Assembly: GCA_964478225.1 (NCBI GenBank)
Contig: CAYZHM010000003.1
Span: 168,278 to 232,277 of the forward strand
Direction: 5' to 3'
From: CAYZHM01 sp964478225
GTDB lineage: Bacteria > Pseudomonadota > Alphaproteobacteria > Micavibrionales > Micavibrionaceae
DNA: 64,000 nt
Positions 26,123 to 35,113 of the stretch are shown one piece after another. Position numbers and translations under genes: made by a program. Every line of letters begins with the position of its first letter. The first letter of the stretch is position 1. The notes beneath the pieces are model-generated. The model was not told the DNA's origin. It ran no database searches and worked only from the letters and a program-made list of their open reading frames with translations.

Positions 26123-27013
26123 ATGGCACGCCCGACTTTAAGACAACTGGAATACCTCATCGCGCTCGAAGACACACGCTCTTTCAGCCTTGCAGCGCAG
26201 GAATCTCACGTCACCCAATCCACTCTCAGCGCAGGCATAAAAGAACTCGAAGAGATATTAGGCCAGCAACTCGCCCGCCGCGGCCGCCGCGATATAACAC
26301 TCACCCCCTTCGGCCAGGAAGTCGCTGACAACGCCCGCAAAATACTTGCTCAAGCTGATAAAATCATGGAACGCTCCCGCAAGATGGAAGCACCGTTAAC
26401 AGGACCTCTCAGGCTCGGAATTATCCCCACCATCGCGCCTTACCTCCTGCCGCAGATCCTGCCGCACATCCAAAAACAATACCCGAACCTTGAACTGCAG
26501 ATTTTCGAAGACCTCAGCCAGCGCATCACCGAAGACATTGAACGCGGCCAGCTCGATCTTATCCTTCTCGCCTTCCCATATAACACGGCCGGTATGGTGC
26601 AAACGCCGCTCTGGAAAGAAGAATTCGTACTGGCAACGACGGATAAAAATGCTAAAAAATCAGTCACCCTCGCTGACCTTGAAAATGAACACCTACTCCT
26701 GCTTGAGGACGGGCACTGCCTGCGTGACCACGCCCTGAGCGCCTGCCGCCTCGCCCCGCCCGCCGCCCGCAAAACCTTCAGTGCCACCAGCCTTCCTACG
26801 CTCATTCAGATGGTTTCAAGCGGCTATGGCTCAACCCTGCTGCCCAGAATGGTCGCCCAGACCGCTCTGCCCAAGAACGTGAAAACCGTTCCCTTCAAAA
26901 GCCCGCGCCCCACCCGTGAAATCGGCCTCGCCTGGCGCCTGCACGACCCCAAGGCCAAAGATTTCGAATGTCTTGCGAAAACCGTCAAAAACGCCTATAA
27001 AACCGCCTTATGA
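26123..27013 (+). CDS. oxyR: OxyR-like LysR family regulator
   Basis: 296-residue LysR-type regulator: N-terminal helix-turn-helix (RQLEYLIALEDTRSFSLAAQESHVTQSTLSAGIKELEEILG) and a substrate-binding domain. OxyR identity rests on its divergent position to katG and on two Cys near residues 200-209 (in DGHCLRDHALSACR), where OxyR has its redox pair. In OxyR these form a disulfide under peroxide and switch on katG. Its stop overlaps the trhO start (ATGA), so the two are cotranscribed. Confidence 0.9.
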   Translation: MARPTLRQLEYLIALEDTRSFSLAAQESHVTQSTLSAGIKELEEILGQQLARRGRRDITLTPFGQEVADNARKILAQADKIMERSRKMEAPLTGPLRLGIIPTIAPYLLPQILPHIQKQYPNLELQIFEDLSQRITEDIERGQLDLILLAFPYNTAGMVQTPLWKEEFVLATTDKNAKKSVTLADLENEHLLLLEDGHCLRDHALSACRLAPPAARKTFSATSLPTLIQMVSSGYGSTLLPRMVAQTALPKNVKTVPFKSPRPTREIGLAWRLHDPKAKDFECLAKTVKNAYKTAL

Positions 27014-27900
27014 CTTATAAGATTGCCGCTTTATACAAATTCACACCGATCGAGGACATTCCGGCTCTTCGCGCGTACATCTATGCGTTCGCGGAAAATA
27101 TCGACGGCATCTGTGGGACGCTGCTGCTCGCCCCGGAAGGCGTCAATGGCACCATCGGTGCAAAGCCCGAAGCCATGGACCGCATGATCGACTTCCTCAA
27201 TGAAAAACTGGGCATCAAAGCCGGCGAACTCAAATTCTCCGAAAGCGCTGAAAAGCCCTTCAACAAATTTAAGGTCCGCCCGAAAAAAGAAATCATCACC
27301 ATGCGCGCGCCCGACGAAGCCAACCCGAACAAACAAGTCGGCCAATATGTCGAAGCGCAGGACTGGAACGCTCTCATCTCCAACCCCGATGTGATCACAC
27401 TCGACACTCGCAACGACTACGAAACCAAAGTCGGAATTTTTAAAGGCGCAATCGACCCAAACATCACAACATTCACCGAATTCAAAGACTACGTCGCCGA
27501 AAACCTCGATCCCGCCAAACATAAAAAGGTCGCCATGTTCTGCACCGGCGGCATCCGCTGCGAAAAAGCAAGCGCCTACATGCTCGCCAAAGGATTTGAA
27601 GAGGTCTACCATCTCAAAGGTGGCATTCTGAAATATCTGGAAACAGTCCCGGCGGATGAAAGCCTGTGGGAAGGCCAATGCTTCGTCTTTGATAAACGCG
27701 TCTCAGTCGGCCATGAACTCAAAGAAGGCGACTGGACCATCTGCCATGGCTGCCGCGAACCACTATCGGAACAAGAAACAAAATCACCAGATTATGAACT
27801 GGGCGTCTCCTGCCCGCACTGCGCAAGCTCACTGACCCCCGAACGCATCACTATGCTCCGCCAGCGCCAACATCAATACGAACAGCGCCACAAAAACTAA
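27010..27900 (+). CDS. trhO: rhodanese-type tRNA uridine hydroxylase TrhO
   Basis: Makes 5-hydroxyuridine at wobble U34 of some tRNAs with molecular oxygen. The 296-residue product has an N-terminal acylphosphatase-like domain (YKIAALYKFTPIEDIPALRAYI), a rhodanese domain with active-site loop CTGGIRCEKA (about residues 178-187), and a C-terminal Cys-rich segment (CHGCREPL and CPHCAS) that looks like a zinc site. This is the usual YceA/TrhO layout. Translational coupling to oxyR suggests it responds to oxidative stress here. Confidence 0.93.
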   Translation: MTYKIAALYKFTPIEDIPALRAYIYAFAENIDGICGTLLLAPEGVNGTIGAKPEAMDRMIDFLNEKLGIKAGELKFSESAEKPFNKFKVRPKKEIITMRAPDEANPNKQVGQYVEAQDWNALISNPDVITLDTRNDYETKVGIFKGAIDPNITTFTEFKDYVAENLDPAKHKKVAMFCTGGIRCEKASAYMLAKGFEEVYHLKGGILKYLETVPADESLWEGQCFVFDKRVSVGHELKEGDWTICHGCREPLSEQETKSPDYELGVSCPHCASSLTPERITMLRQRQHQYEQRHKN

Positions 27901-27906
27901 AAATCT

Positions 27907-28200
27907 CTAGTTAATTTCTAACAACGTGTCATAGACCATATACATGGCAATATCATCAATAGCCGCTTCAGAGTTCAATGAAACCGCAGGATGAACTGGC
28001 GCATCAAAATAAAGTCCTGCGGCCACAACAAACACCAGCATACACGCAACAGCCAAAGCCGACTGCACCCAGGAAAAACCTCCAAAAGCAGATCTTTGGA
28101 CTTTTTTCTGCGCAGCTGCAGATATAATTCTGCTGGCCAATTCTGAGCTGGCCTCAGGCAGCACCCTCTTACTTAAAAGCATATCCAAATCATCCTGCAT
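27907..28200 (-). CDS. small single-pass membrane protein, probable anti-sigma factor
   Basis: 97-residue protein with an N-terminal cytoplasmic helix-rich half (DMLLSKRVLPEASSELASRIISAAA), one membrane helix (about 46-66) and a short periplasmic tail. No zinc HxxxCxxC motif is visible. It overlaps the end of the ECF sigma gene by 11 bases and follows it on the same strand, the usual place of the cognate anti-sigma factor, so I infer that role from position and topology only. Confidence 0.65.
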   Translation of the reverse strand: MQDDLDMLLSKRVLPEASSELASRIISAAAQKKVQRSAFGGFSWVQSALAVACMLVFVVAAGLYFDAPVHPAVSLNSEAAIDDIAMYMVYDTLLEIN

Positions 28201-28768
28201 CTTTCATCTCCAATAATCCCTGTCTGGTCAAAATGTCGCGAAGTCCAGCTTTTGCTCGCATCAACAAAGACTCGAGCGCCTTAATGTTCACATCCAAAAT
28301 TTCTGCCGCTTCTTTATTACTCATCTCTTCATAAAAACATAAGTTCAAAGCTGCCCTCTGGCGCTCAGGCAAAGCTTGAATGGCATTCTCCAAAATCTCC
28401 TCATACTCAGCCTTTTGAATGAGGCTTTCTACACTCTCTCGCCCATCTCCAAGCCCATCAAGTACATCCTGCCCGTCTTGAGGTCTTTTCTTCCGCACCG
28501 TATCAAGCGCCCCATTCACAACAACCCTGTAAAACCAGGTTGTAAATCTGACACCGCGCTTCTCATCCCAAGCCTGCGGTTTTTGCCAAAGCTTTAAAAA
28601 CGCCTCCTGCACCACATCCTCAGCCTCCTGCACATGCCCCGTAAAGCGATAGGCCGCCGCGAAAAACCGGTTCGTGTGCCGACGCACTAAAATGGCAAAA
28701 GCCTGATGATCACCGTCACATATACGGGCCAACAGGCTTTCATCAGTAATCGAATATATGTCAGCCAT
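28190..28768 (-). CDS. ECF-type RNA polymerase sigma factor
   Basis: 192-residue extracytoplasmic-function sigma factor with region 2 (DHQAFAILVRRHTNRFFAAAYRFTG then EDVVQEAFLKLWQKPQAWD) and region 4 (LPERQRAALNLCFYEEMSNKEAAEILDVNIKALESLLMRAKAGLRD). The frame is open to 28813, but the ATG at 28768 has AAAGG 8 bases before it and starts right before region 2. The next gene downstream is the small membrane protein; upstream is the EF-hand protein, perhaps a target. The signal sensed is unknown. Confidence 0.92.
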   Translation of the reverse strand: MADIYSITDESLLARICDGDHQAFAILVRRHTNRFFAAAYRFTGHVQEAEDVVQEAFLKLWQKPQAWDEKRGVRFTTWFYRVVVNGALDTVRKKRPQDGQDVLDGLGDGRESVESLIQKAEYEEILENAIQALPERQRAALNLCFYEEMSNKEAAEILDVNIKALESLLMRAKAGLRDILTRQGLLEMKDAG

Positions 28769-28790
28769 AAACGGCCTTTCACAAAAACAT

Positions 28791-29210
28791 CTATTCCGCA
28801 GCAGCAGGAGCATCTGTGGCAGGTGTCTCAGGCGCAGCCTCTTCCTTCACATCTGCTTTTGGCTTTTGAGAATCCTTAGCCTTTTCATCCATGCTTTCAC
28901 GGCGCTCTTTCATCTTTTCTTTCATATGCTCACGCATCTTCTCGCGACCGGCTTTGGCTTCCTCTCTGTTAATCTCTCCGTTACCATCGCCATCAAGCTT
29001 GGAAAACCATTCGTCCATTTTTTTCTCGTGATGAGCCTTAAACTCAGCTTTGGAAATCGTTCCATCACCGTTGCTGTCTGATTCTTCAAACATCTTGCCT
29101 TCATGATGAGAAGGACGTGACTTATCGGCCTTATCGCCGCCTTCTTCCGCAAAAGCTGGCACCGATTGAATAGCCAATATTGCTGCCGTTAAAGTTAAAA
29201 ATCTTTTCAT
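28791..29210 (-). CDS. secreted EF-hand protein
   Basis: 139-residue protein with a signal peptide (to about AFAEE, residue 22), two EF-hand calcium loops (DSNGDGTISKAEF about 45-57 and DGDGNGEINREEA about 73-85), then a highly charged Lys/Glu-rich region and an Ala/Pro/Glu-rich end (APETPATDAPAAAE). Secreted or periplasmic calcium-binding role is likely. It is 22 bases upstream of the sigma gene on the same strand, so the sigma factor may lie in its transcript and control it. AAAGGAG precedes the ATG. Confidence 0.85.
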   Translation of the reverse strand: MKRFLTLTAAILAIQSVPAFAEEGGDKADKSRPSHHEGKMFEESDSNGDGTISKAEFKAHHEKKMDEWFSKLDGDGNGEINREEAKAGREKMREHMKEKMKERRESMDEKAKDSQKPKADVKEEAAPETPATDAPAAAE

Positions 29211-29327
29211 TGGTCGTCTCCTTTTCTAAAAAACCATCAATTCACTGCAATAAAAATTCTCTGTATGTGATCCTTGTAAATAATACGCAAAAACCCATAA
29301 CAATCCTTCGAAAAAACTTAAAATGAC

Positions 29328-30296
29328 CTAAGATGCTGAAATATCTATAACAATTCTATAGTTTTTATATGTTTCGTTGGGGGGATACGTCTGCTGCATC
29401 GTCACACTACCTGGCCTTTTCAAAGAAAGATTGACCACAGCCCTCCCTCCATTTTGTTCCGTTTGATAACTAGAAAGAAGAGCATGAGAGGAAAATGACT
29501 TCTCCGCAGAAGTGTCCCAAATCGCACCATCAAAAGTTACACGGAGTGATTGACCATCAGCCTGCATTGCTGCAGAGAATTTAACTGGCTTTTCCGAATC
29601 AAAAACAATCCTCGTCTTCCCTGGATGGTCTCCAACACGAACATTCACAATCCTATTCTCATCCCCCGACGCAGGCTTTTGATCCTGTGGTTTCACCTCA
29701 TCCACCCTATTACTGGCGGTACGAGGCGCTTCAGATGCCTCACTAAAAGCCCAATCTTTATCAGTATTGTTAGCAGGTTCAGGAGCCTTCAAAGTCGTAA
29801 TCGCCTCAGCATTCAACCCACGCACAGGCTTAAAGGCTGGCTTCTCTTCCGGCAAAGGAACTTCAGAATTAGATTTTTGCGGCGGTACAGGCTTGGTTTT
29901 AGGAATAGGCAAAGCACTGGCAAGCGCAATTGGTTCATGTTCAACGGCCGACTCGACTTTCTCTCTTAATTGAGACTCGGCAACCTGGACCGTCCCTGGC
30001 TTCAAGCGCATAACACGATACTGTTCTTCTTCCATTTCCTGCGGAGACATCTTGCTTGTATAACTATGTTCTGTGGTTAATTCAGTCGGATCAACTTGCT
30101 GACGCGCCCACAAATGTGCCTCACGAGGATCACGAGGCTTCTTATCTTCCTCAACCGCCCATACACCTTTTTCTGTATCCAATAAGGTTTCGGCTTTTTC
30201 CTCTCCTACAATCTGACGTTCAGCATTTTGCGGTGTTGACGGAGCATTGCATGCAGCAAGAAAAAAAACACTGGAGACCAAAAGAACTTTATTCAC
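29328..30296 (-). CDS. lipoprotein with C-terminal AMIN-like domain
   Basis: 322-residue lipoprotein: GTG start, signal with lipobox LAAC, then a long low-complexity Pro/Glu/Lys-rich region (about 25-215) and a C-terminal beta-rich domain (NVRVGDHPGKTRIVFDSEKPVKF...YRIVIDISA) that resembles AMIN domains, which bind peptidoglycan or target proteins to secretins and division sites. It starts 13 bases after the end of... rather, it follows the wecA-like gene by 13 bases and so belongs to the mnmD-mnmC-wecA operon. Confidence 0.75.
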   Translation of the reverse strand: MNKVLLVSSVFFLAACNAPSTPQNAERQIVGEEKAETLLDTEKGVWAVEEDKKPRDPREAHLWARQQVDPTELTTEHSYTSKMSPQEMEEEQYRVMRLKPGTVQVAESQLREKVESAVEHEPIALASALPIPKTKPVPPQKSNSEVPLPEEKPAFKPVRGLNAEAITTLKAPEPANNTDKDWAFSEASEAPRTASNRVDEVKPQDQKPASGDENRIVNVRVGDHPGKTRIVFDSEKPVKFSAAMQADGQSLRVTFDGAIWDTSAEKSFSSHALLSSYQTEQNGGRAVVNLSLKRPGSVTMQQTYPPNETYKNYRIVIDISAS

Positions 30297-30309
30297 TTCA
30301 ACTCTTCTT

Positions 30310-31371
30310 TCAAAAAAACTGACCCTTAAGAGCCTTCAACCCGGCCACATATCTTTGAGGCTTCTCAGCCCAAAACATATGAAAGAACAAAAGAAAAATC
30401 CAGCAAAACGTTAAAACAAACTCCGGAATACCCGCAAACACAAGCCCATAGCCGATTCCGCCAAATGCAAAACTTAAACATAAAATAAATGCCGTTGCCT
30501 GCCCTGTTGAGAATCCAGCCCCTATAAAATGATGATGAAAATGCTTGCGATCCGGGGAAAACGGGTGACGTCCGGCACGCACACGCCTATAAAATTGTGC
30601 ACACTCATCAATAATCGGCAACGCCAAAATCCACGCCACAGAAATCGGCTGCACTGGCGCGCCGCTCTTTTGCGACAATACAATCACCAACCAAGCAATG
30701 GTAAGCCCTAAGGCCATGGATCCGGCATCCCCCAGAAACACCGAAGCTTTTTTACGAAATGGTGTCCGTAAATTATAAACAAGGAAGCCTGCCAAGGCCG
30801 CGGCAAGCGGGGCAAGAACCCGCAAAGCCGGCATATCTCCTTCATTCAAACACGCCACTATAAGCCAAAGAAAAATAACAAATGATACACCCCCAGCTAA
30901 CCCATCCAATCCATCAATTAAATTGATCGCATTAATCAGCAACATGATGGAAGCCAACGTAAAAAGAATCGACATAAAGCCCAACTCAAACTGTCCGAAA
31001 CCAAAAATATCGCCCAAGTGATAAATTCGAACATCGCCCCAAAACACTAAAATCAAAGCCGCCAGCAGTTGAGCCATAAATTTTATCCAGGCACGCACAT
31101 GAAAACGATCATCCACAACACCCAAAACCAAAACGATCGACAAAGCAGAAAACATAGGTAAGAAAGAAAAAAACTCTCCGCCGCTAACAATAAGAACAAT
31201 CATATATGAAAGAAAAACAACCAATCCTCCGATGAGCGGTACAGCCGCATCATGCTGCTTGCGTCCACCGGGCTCATCGACCAGCCCGACCTTTTTCGCC
31301 AAAACCGAAGCAAAAGGAATCAGAACAACCACCGCGATAAACGCAGCTATAAAGGACATCCATAGGCTCAT
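30310..31371 (-). CDS. wecA: WecA-like undecaprenyl-phosphate sugar-1-phosphate transferase
   Basis: Glycosyltransferase family 4 (MraY/WecA) enzyme that moves a GlcNAc-1-phosphate-type sugar onto undecaprenyl phosphate to start O-antigen or other surface glycans. The 353-residue protein has about ten membrane helices, and the family motifs DEPGGRKQHDAAVPLIGG (start), VVDDRFHVRAW, NAINLIDGLDGLAGG, VFLGDAGSMALG and the GRHPFSPDRKHFHHHF loop. It overlaps the FAD oxidoreductase gene by 4 bases. It may prime the glycan that uses the GDP-sugar made by the 37051-39831 genes. Confidence 0.9.
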   Translation of the reverse strand: MSLWMSFIAAFIAVVVLIPFASVLAKKVGLVDEPGGRKQHDAAVPLIGGLVVFLSYMIVLIVSGGEFFSFLPMFSALSIVLVLGVVDDRFHVRAWIKFMAQLLAALILVFWGDVRIYHLGDIFGFGQFELGFMSILFTLASIMLLINAINLIDGLDGLAGGVSFVIFLWLIVACLNEGDMPALRVLAPLAAALAGFLVYNLRTPFRKKASVFLGDAGSMALGLTIAWLVIVLSQKSGAPVQPISVAWILALPIIDECAQFYRRVRAGRHPFSPDRKHFHHHFIGAGFSTGQATAFILCLSFAFGGIGYGLVFAGIPEFVLTFCWIFLLFFHMFWAEKPQRYVAGLKALKGQFF

Positions 31372-32396
31372 GCCGTGTTTTTATCACGAATAAAGCGCGA
31401 GGGACAGAGAGCCTTTACACTATCCACAGCCAGTGACAACGGCTTATTCATAATCATTCCCGCCAACAATCGCCCCCCCGCCAAAGAACTTAAAATCCCG
31501 TGCGAGCCATGCGCCGCCGAGACATATAAACCATCTTCGAGCTGCCCGATTACGGGAAAATGGTCCGGCGACGTCGTCCGCATCCCTGCGCGCTGCCCGG
31601 TAACCTCAAGCCCTTCTGCCAGCCCCGGAGCCACGTCCTGCAATTGGCCGATATTGTAATCATCGTCCTCCGCCAAAATATCCGTGTGATCAAGCCAGCG
31701 CTGAAACGTCGCCCCGGTAAAATGCTGCCCGTTTTGCGCAGGCGTAAAATACCCACCATAACACAGCGCCGCCCGAACCCTCTCCGAAACCGCCGTGGCT
31801 TTGACTTTTGTAATCTGCCCTCTCACCCCCTTGAGCGGCAAATCAGCAAACTCCAGAGCGCCCAACCCATTCGCCAGCACCACCGCATCGGCATCCAGAG
31901 CTCGCAAATCCTCAACCTTTTCATTGAATTTTATATCTATGCCACTCGCCAAGGCCGCGCATAATTTACGAGGCGACACGCAGCCTGCCTGCCGCAGATA
32001 AAGCGCCTCATAGGCCAAATCTACCCCGGTAATTGCGCTCGCCTGCGCCGCGTCGACAATCGCCATATCCTCACGGCCCCAGTTCTCCGCCGCATGCCGG
32101 AAACGCTTTTCCCGCTTATCATCCGTCATCAAATGCAGCGCCCCGCATTGCACCCAGTCAATATCCTCAAATTCTGGAAACACCGACAACGCCAAATCAA
32201 ACGCAGCCGAATAAAACAAACTCTCCGCGCTCTCAAACGCCGATAGCCTTGGATTATAAAGACCCAGATCATTTCCCGACGCACCCGGCGCAATCACCTC
32301 ACCCGCCTCGTAAACAATAACATCCGCGCCGGATCGTTTTAAAAAATATGCCGCCGCACATCCCGCTAAACCGGCACCAATCACCGCGACTTTCAT
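31368..32396 (-). CDS. mnmC: FAD-dependent oxidoreductase, MnmC C-terminal half (MnmC2-like)
   Basis: 342-residue DAO-family oxidoreductase: N-terminal dinucleotide site VAVIGAGLAGCAAAYFLKRSG, conserved GLYNPRLS stretch and a C-terminal HGSHGILSSLAGGRLLA region. In Escherichia coli the same domain is fused behind the methyltransferase in MnmC and removes the carboxymethyl group from cmnm5s2U34 of tRNA. Here the gene follows mnmD with a 4-base overlap, so the two halves are split but coupled. A general amino-acid oxidase is less likely because of the partner. Confidence 0.88.
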   Translation of the reverse strand: MKVAVIGAGLAGCAAAYFLKRSGADVIVYEAGEVIAPGASGNDLGLYNPRLSAFESAESLFYSAAFDLALSVFPEFEDIDWVQCGALHLMTDDKREKRFRHAAENWGREDMAIVDAAQASAITGVDLAYEALYLRQAGCVSPRKLCAALASGIDIKFNEKVEDLRALDADAVVLANGLGALEFADLPLKGVRGQITKVKATAVSERVRAALCYGGYFTPAQNGQHFTGATFQRWLDHTDILAEDDDYNIGQLQDVAPGLAEGLEVTGQRAGMRTTSPDHFPVIGQLEDGLYVSAAHGSHGILSSLAGGRLLAGMIMNKPLSLAVDSVKALCPSRFIRDKNTA

Positions 32397-33028
32397 ATCT
32401 TTCGCCCCACCAACATATCGCGCTTCTCCCCAAACCCTTTCACCTTCTCCACTTCAAATCCCACCTCGCGCAATCCGCGCTTCACAAAACCCGCCGAGGT
32501 AAAGGTCGCAAATGTCGCACCCGGCTTACTCATCCGCGCCATGTTCTGAAAAACCGTCTCGCTCCACATCTCCGGATTGCTGCTTGGTTTAAACCCGTCC
32601 AAAAACCAGCAATCGACCTGCTCATCCAGCCCCGGCATCACCGCGTTCACATCCCCGATCAGCAAACTTAAGGAAACCCCGCCATGTGCAAACCCGCTCG
32701 GATAATCTCCAAGCATAATATCAATCTTTTCTTCAAACCCCCACGGCTCCAGGGCCTCACGGATGTTCGCCGCAGAAAGCGGATATTTCTCTACCGAGAT
32801 AAACCGCAACCTCTGCCCGCGCTTTGCATGCTGCTCGAACAACTCCCAAACCGCCAGAAAATTAAGCCCTGTCCCAAATCCCGTTTCAAAAATCGTGAAT
32901 TCGTCCTTGCCCGCCCACGCATCCGGCAATCCATTGCTCTTCAAAAATACATATTGCGTCTCCGCCAAGCCATCCTCAGCGGAAAAATACACATCGTCGA
33001 ATTCCTTTGACCTCGGCGCACCTTTCAT
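32393..33028 (-). CDS. mnmD: tRNA 5-aminomethyl-2-thiouridine methyltransferase (MnmD)
   Basis: SAM-dependent methyltransferase that completes mnm5s2U34 in tRNA. The 211-residue protein begins MKGAPRSKEFDDVYFSAEDGLAETQYVFL, the MnmD start, has motif I FTIFETGFGTGLNFL and the catalytic DCWFLDGFKPSSNPEMW stretch. The frame opens 6 codons earlier at a TTG, but the ATG at 33028 lies 6 bases after a -10 hexamer, so the mRNA is probably leaderless. First gene of the mnmD-mnmC-wecA-AMIN operon. Confidence 0.92.
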   Translation of the reverse strand: MKGAPRSKEFDDVYFSAEDGLAETQYVFLKSNGLPDAWAGKDEFTIFETGFGTGLNFLAVWELFEQHAKRGQRLRFISVEKYPLSAANIREALEPWGFEEKIDIMLGDYPSGFAHGGVSLSLLIGDVNAVMPGLDEQVDCWFLDGFKPSSNPEMWSETVFQNMARMSKPGATFATFTSAGFVKRGLREVGFEVEKVKGFGEKRDMLVGRKI

Positions 33029-33034
33029 TATGTT

Positions 33035-33063
33035 CTTATAGAACAAATATTTTTCTATGACAA
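33035..33063 (-). promoter_or_regulatory. sigma-70 promoter for a leaderless mnmD transcript
   Basis: On the minus strand TTGTCA (33058-33063), a 17-base spacer and TATAAG (33035-33040). The -10 box ends 6 bases before the mnmD ATG, so transcription should begin at or next to the A of ATG. No ribosome binding site is present. Confidence 0.6.
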
Positions 33064-33072
33064 AGGATTGAA

Positions 33073-35097
33073 ATGAACGACAACCCGCTTCTGAAGATCA
33101 CTGATTTGCCCAACCACGCGCCCGCCTTCGACAAAATCCAGAACGCGCACTATTTCCCAGCCTTTGAAGCCTCCATCGAGGAAGCCCGCGCCAATATCGA
33201 ATCCATCAAAAATGATTCCGCCGCCCCCGATTTTGAAAACACGATCGTCGCTCTCGAAACCTCAAGCGACATGCTCGCGCAGGTCAGCAATATTTTCTAC
33301 AACGCCCTCTCGGCCATCGGCGGAGATGAACTGCACGCACTCGCTGAAACCATCGGCCCCTTAAACGCCAAGTTCTCCAGCGACATTTTATTGGATGAAA
33401 CCCTCTTCGCCCGCGTCAAAACTGTCTATGACCAAGGATTTGATGGCCTTAGCGCGGAACAAAAAACCTTGCTCGAAGAAGCCTACAAAGATTTCGTCCG
33501 TGCCGGCGCCTTATTGGATGAAACCAAAAAAACCCGCCTGCGTGAAATCTCGCAGGAACTCTCAACCCTCTCCCCCGCCTTCATGAACAACGCGACCAAA
33601 TCCGCCGAAAGCTTTGAGATGCTCGTGGATAACGAATCTGATCTCTCGGGCCTGCCCGAAAGCCAGAAAGATTCCGCCCGTCACGCCGCCGAAGAAAAAG
33701 GCTACAAAGGTTGGCTCTTCACGCTTGATTACCCCAGCTATGGCCCCTTTTTGCAATATGCCGACCACCGCGAACTTCGTGAAAAAATCTGGCGCGCAAG
33801 CTCCATGAAAGCCTATCAGGATGAGTACGACAACTGTGACAATGTCCTTAAAATCGTCCGCCTTAAACATGAGCGCGCAAACCTGCTCGGCTACAAAACC
33901 CATGCCGATTACGTGCTCGAGGAACGCATGGCCGCCTCACCGCAAACCGTGATGGATTTCCTCGCCAAACTCAAAAAAACCTACAAACCAGCCGCGCAAA
34001 AGGATTTCGACGAGCTAAAAAAATTCGCAGGTCTTGATGATCTCAAACCGTGGGACGTCGGCTACTACGCCGAAAAACTCAAGCAAGAAAAATTCCATTT
34101 CTCCTCGGAAGATTTGCGCCCCTACTTCCCGCTCGATAATGTCCTCACCGGCTGCTTCGAGCATTTCTCGCGGCTTTTTGGCCTATTCTTCAAACCCACC
34201 GACAAATATCCCGTCTGGCATCCGGATGTAAAAAGCTTCGATTTATTTGACAAAGACGGCGCCTTCGTCGGCACCCTCTACGCCGACTTCCACCCGCGCA
34301 AAGGCAAATCACAAGGCGCATGGAAAACTGGCTACCGCAATCAAGGCCTCTTTAACGGCGAAGTCCAGCGCCCCGTGATCGCTATCGTATGCAACTTCAC
34401 CAAACCCACACCGCAACGTCCCGCGCTGCTGACCCACGGCGAAGTCACAACCCTGTTCCACGAAATGGGCCACGCGATCCATGCCCTGCTCTCTAATGTC
34501 ACCTACCGCTCCCTCGCCGGAACCTCGGTCAAATGGGACTTTGTCGAACTCCCCTCTCAGGTGCAGGAAAACTGGTGCTACGAAAAAGAAACGCTCGATC
34601 TCTTCGCCCGTCATTACGAAACCGGCGAAAAAATCCCCGAAGAGCTGATTGAAAAACTTCGCGCCGCCAAAAATTTCATGGGCGGCTGGGGCGGCTTGCG
34701 CCAAATCATGCTTGGCACGCTCGACATGGCATGGTATTCCACCGACCCCAACACAATAAAAGACGTCGCAACATTCGAAGATTCAATTACCAAAGACATG
34801 AGCTTCTTCCCGCGCCTCGGCGGCCCGATCTCAACCAGCTTCTCGCACATCTTCGCGGGCGGTTACTCTGCCGGCTACTACTCCTACAAATGGGCGGAAG
34901 TCCTCGACGCCGATACATTCGAAGCCTTCCTCGAACACGGCCTCTACGATTCCAAAACTGCGGACGCTTATAAAAATGAAATCCTCTCCAAAGGCGGATC
35001 GCAGCACCCGGCCATCCTCTACCGCAATTTCCGCGGCCGCGACGCCGACCCGGATGCACTCTTGCGGAGAGAAGGCTTAATCGAGAAAGCTGCATAA
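33073..35097 (+). CDS. M3 family oligopeptidase (Dcp/oligopeptidase A type)
   Basis: Zinc metallopeptidase of 674 residues that cleaves short peptides in the cytoplasm. The zinc site HEMGH is at about residues 463-467, in TLFHEMGHAIHALLSNV, with a downstream Glu in the FVELPSQVQENW motif as in the M3 family. No signal peptide. Size and the start (PLLKITDLPNHAPAFDKIQ) fit oligopeptidase A or peptidyl-dipeptidase Dcp; I cannot separate these two. A good AAAGGA precedes the ATG. It is divergent from mnmD. Confidence 0.95.
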   Translation: MNDNPLLKITDLPNHAPAFDKIQNAHYFPAFEASIEEARANIESIKNDSAAPDFENTIVALETSSDMLAQVSNIFYNALSAIGGDELHALAETIGPLNAKFSSDILLDETLFARVKTVYDQGFDGLSAEQKTLLEEAYKDFVRAGALLDETKKTRLREISQELSTLSPAFMNNATKSAESFEMLVDNESDLSGLPESQKDSARHAAEEKGYKGWLFTLDYPSYGPFLQYADHRELREKIWRASSMKAYQDEYDNCDNVLKIVRLKHERANLLGYKTHADYVLEERMAASPQTVMDFLAKLKKTYKPAAQKDFDELKKFAGLDDLKPWDVGYYAEKLKQEKFHFSSEDLRPYFPLDNVLTGCFEHFSRLFGLFFKPTDKYPVWHPDVKSFDLFDKDGAFVGTLYADFHPRKGKSQGAWKTGYRNQGLFNGEVQRPVIAIVCNFTKPTPQRPALLTHGEVTTLFHEMGHAIHALLSNVTYRSLAGTSVKWDFVELPSQVQENWCYEKETLDLFARHYETGEKIPEELIEKLRAAKNFMGGWGGLRQIMLGTLDMAWYSTDPNTIKDVATFEDSITKDMSFFPRLGGPISTSFSHIFAGGYSAGYYSYKWAEVLDADTFEAFLEHGLYDSKTADAYKNEILSKGGSQHPAILYRNFRGRDADPDALLRREGLIEKAA

Positions 35098-35113
35098 GAC
35101 ATATCGCAAACTA

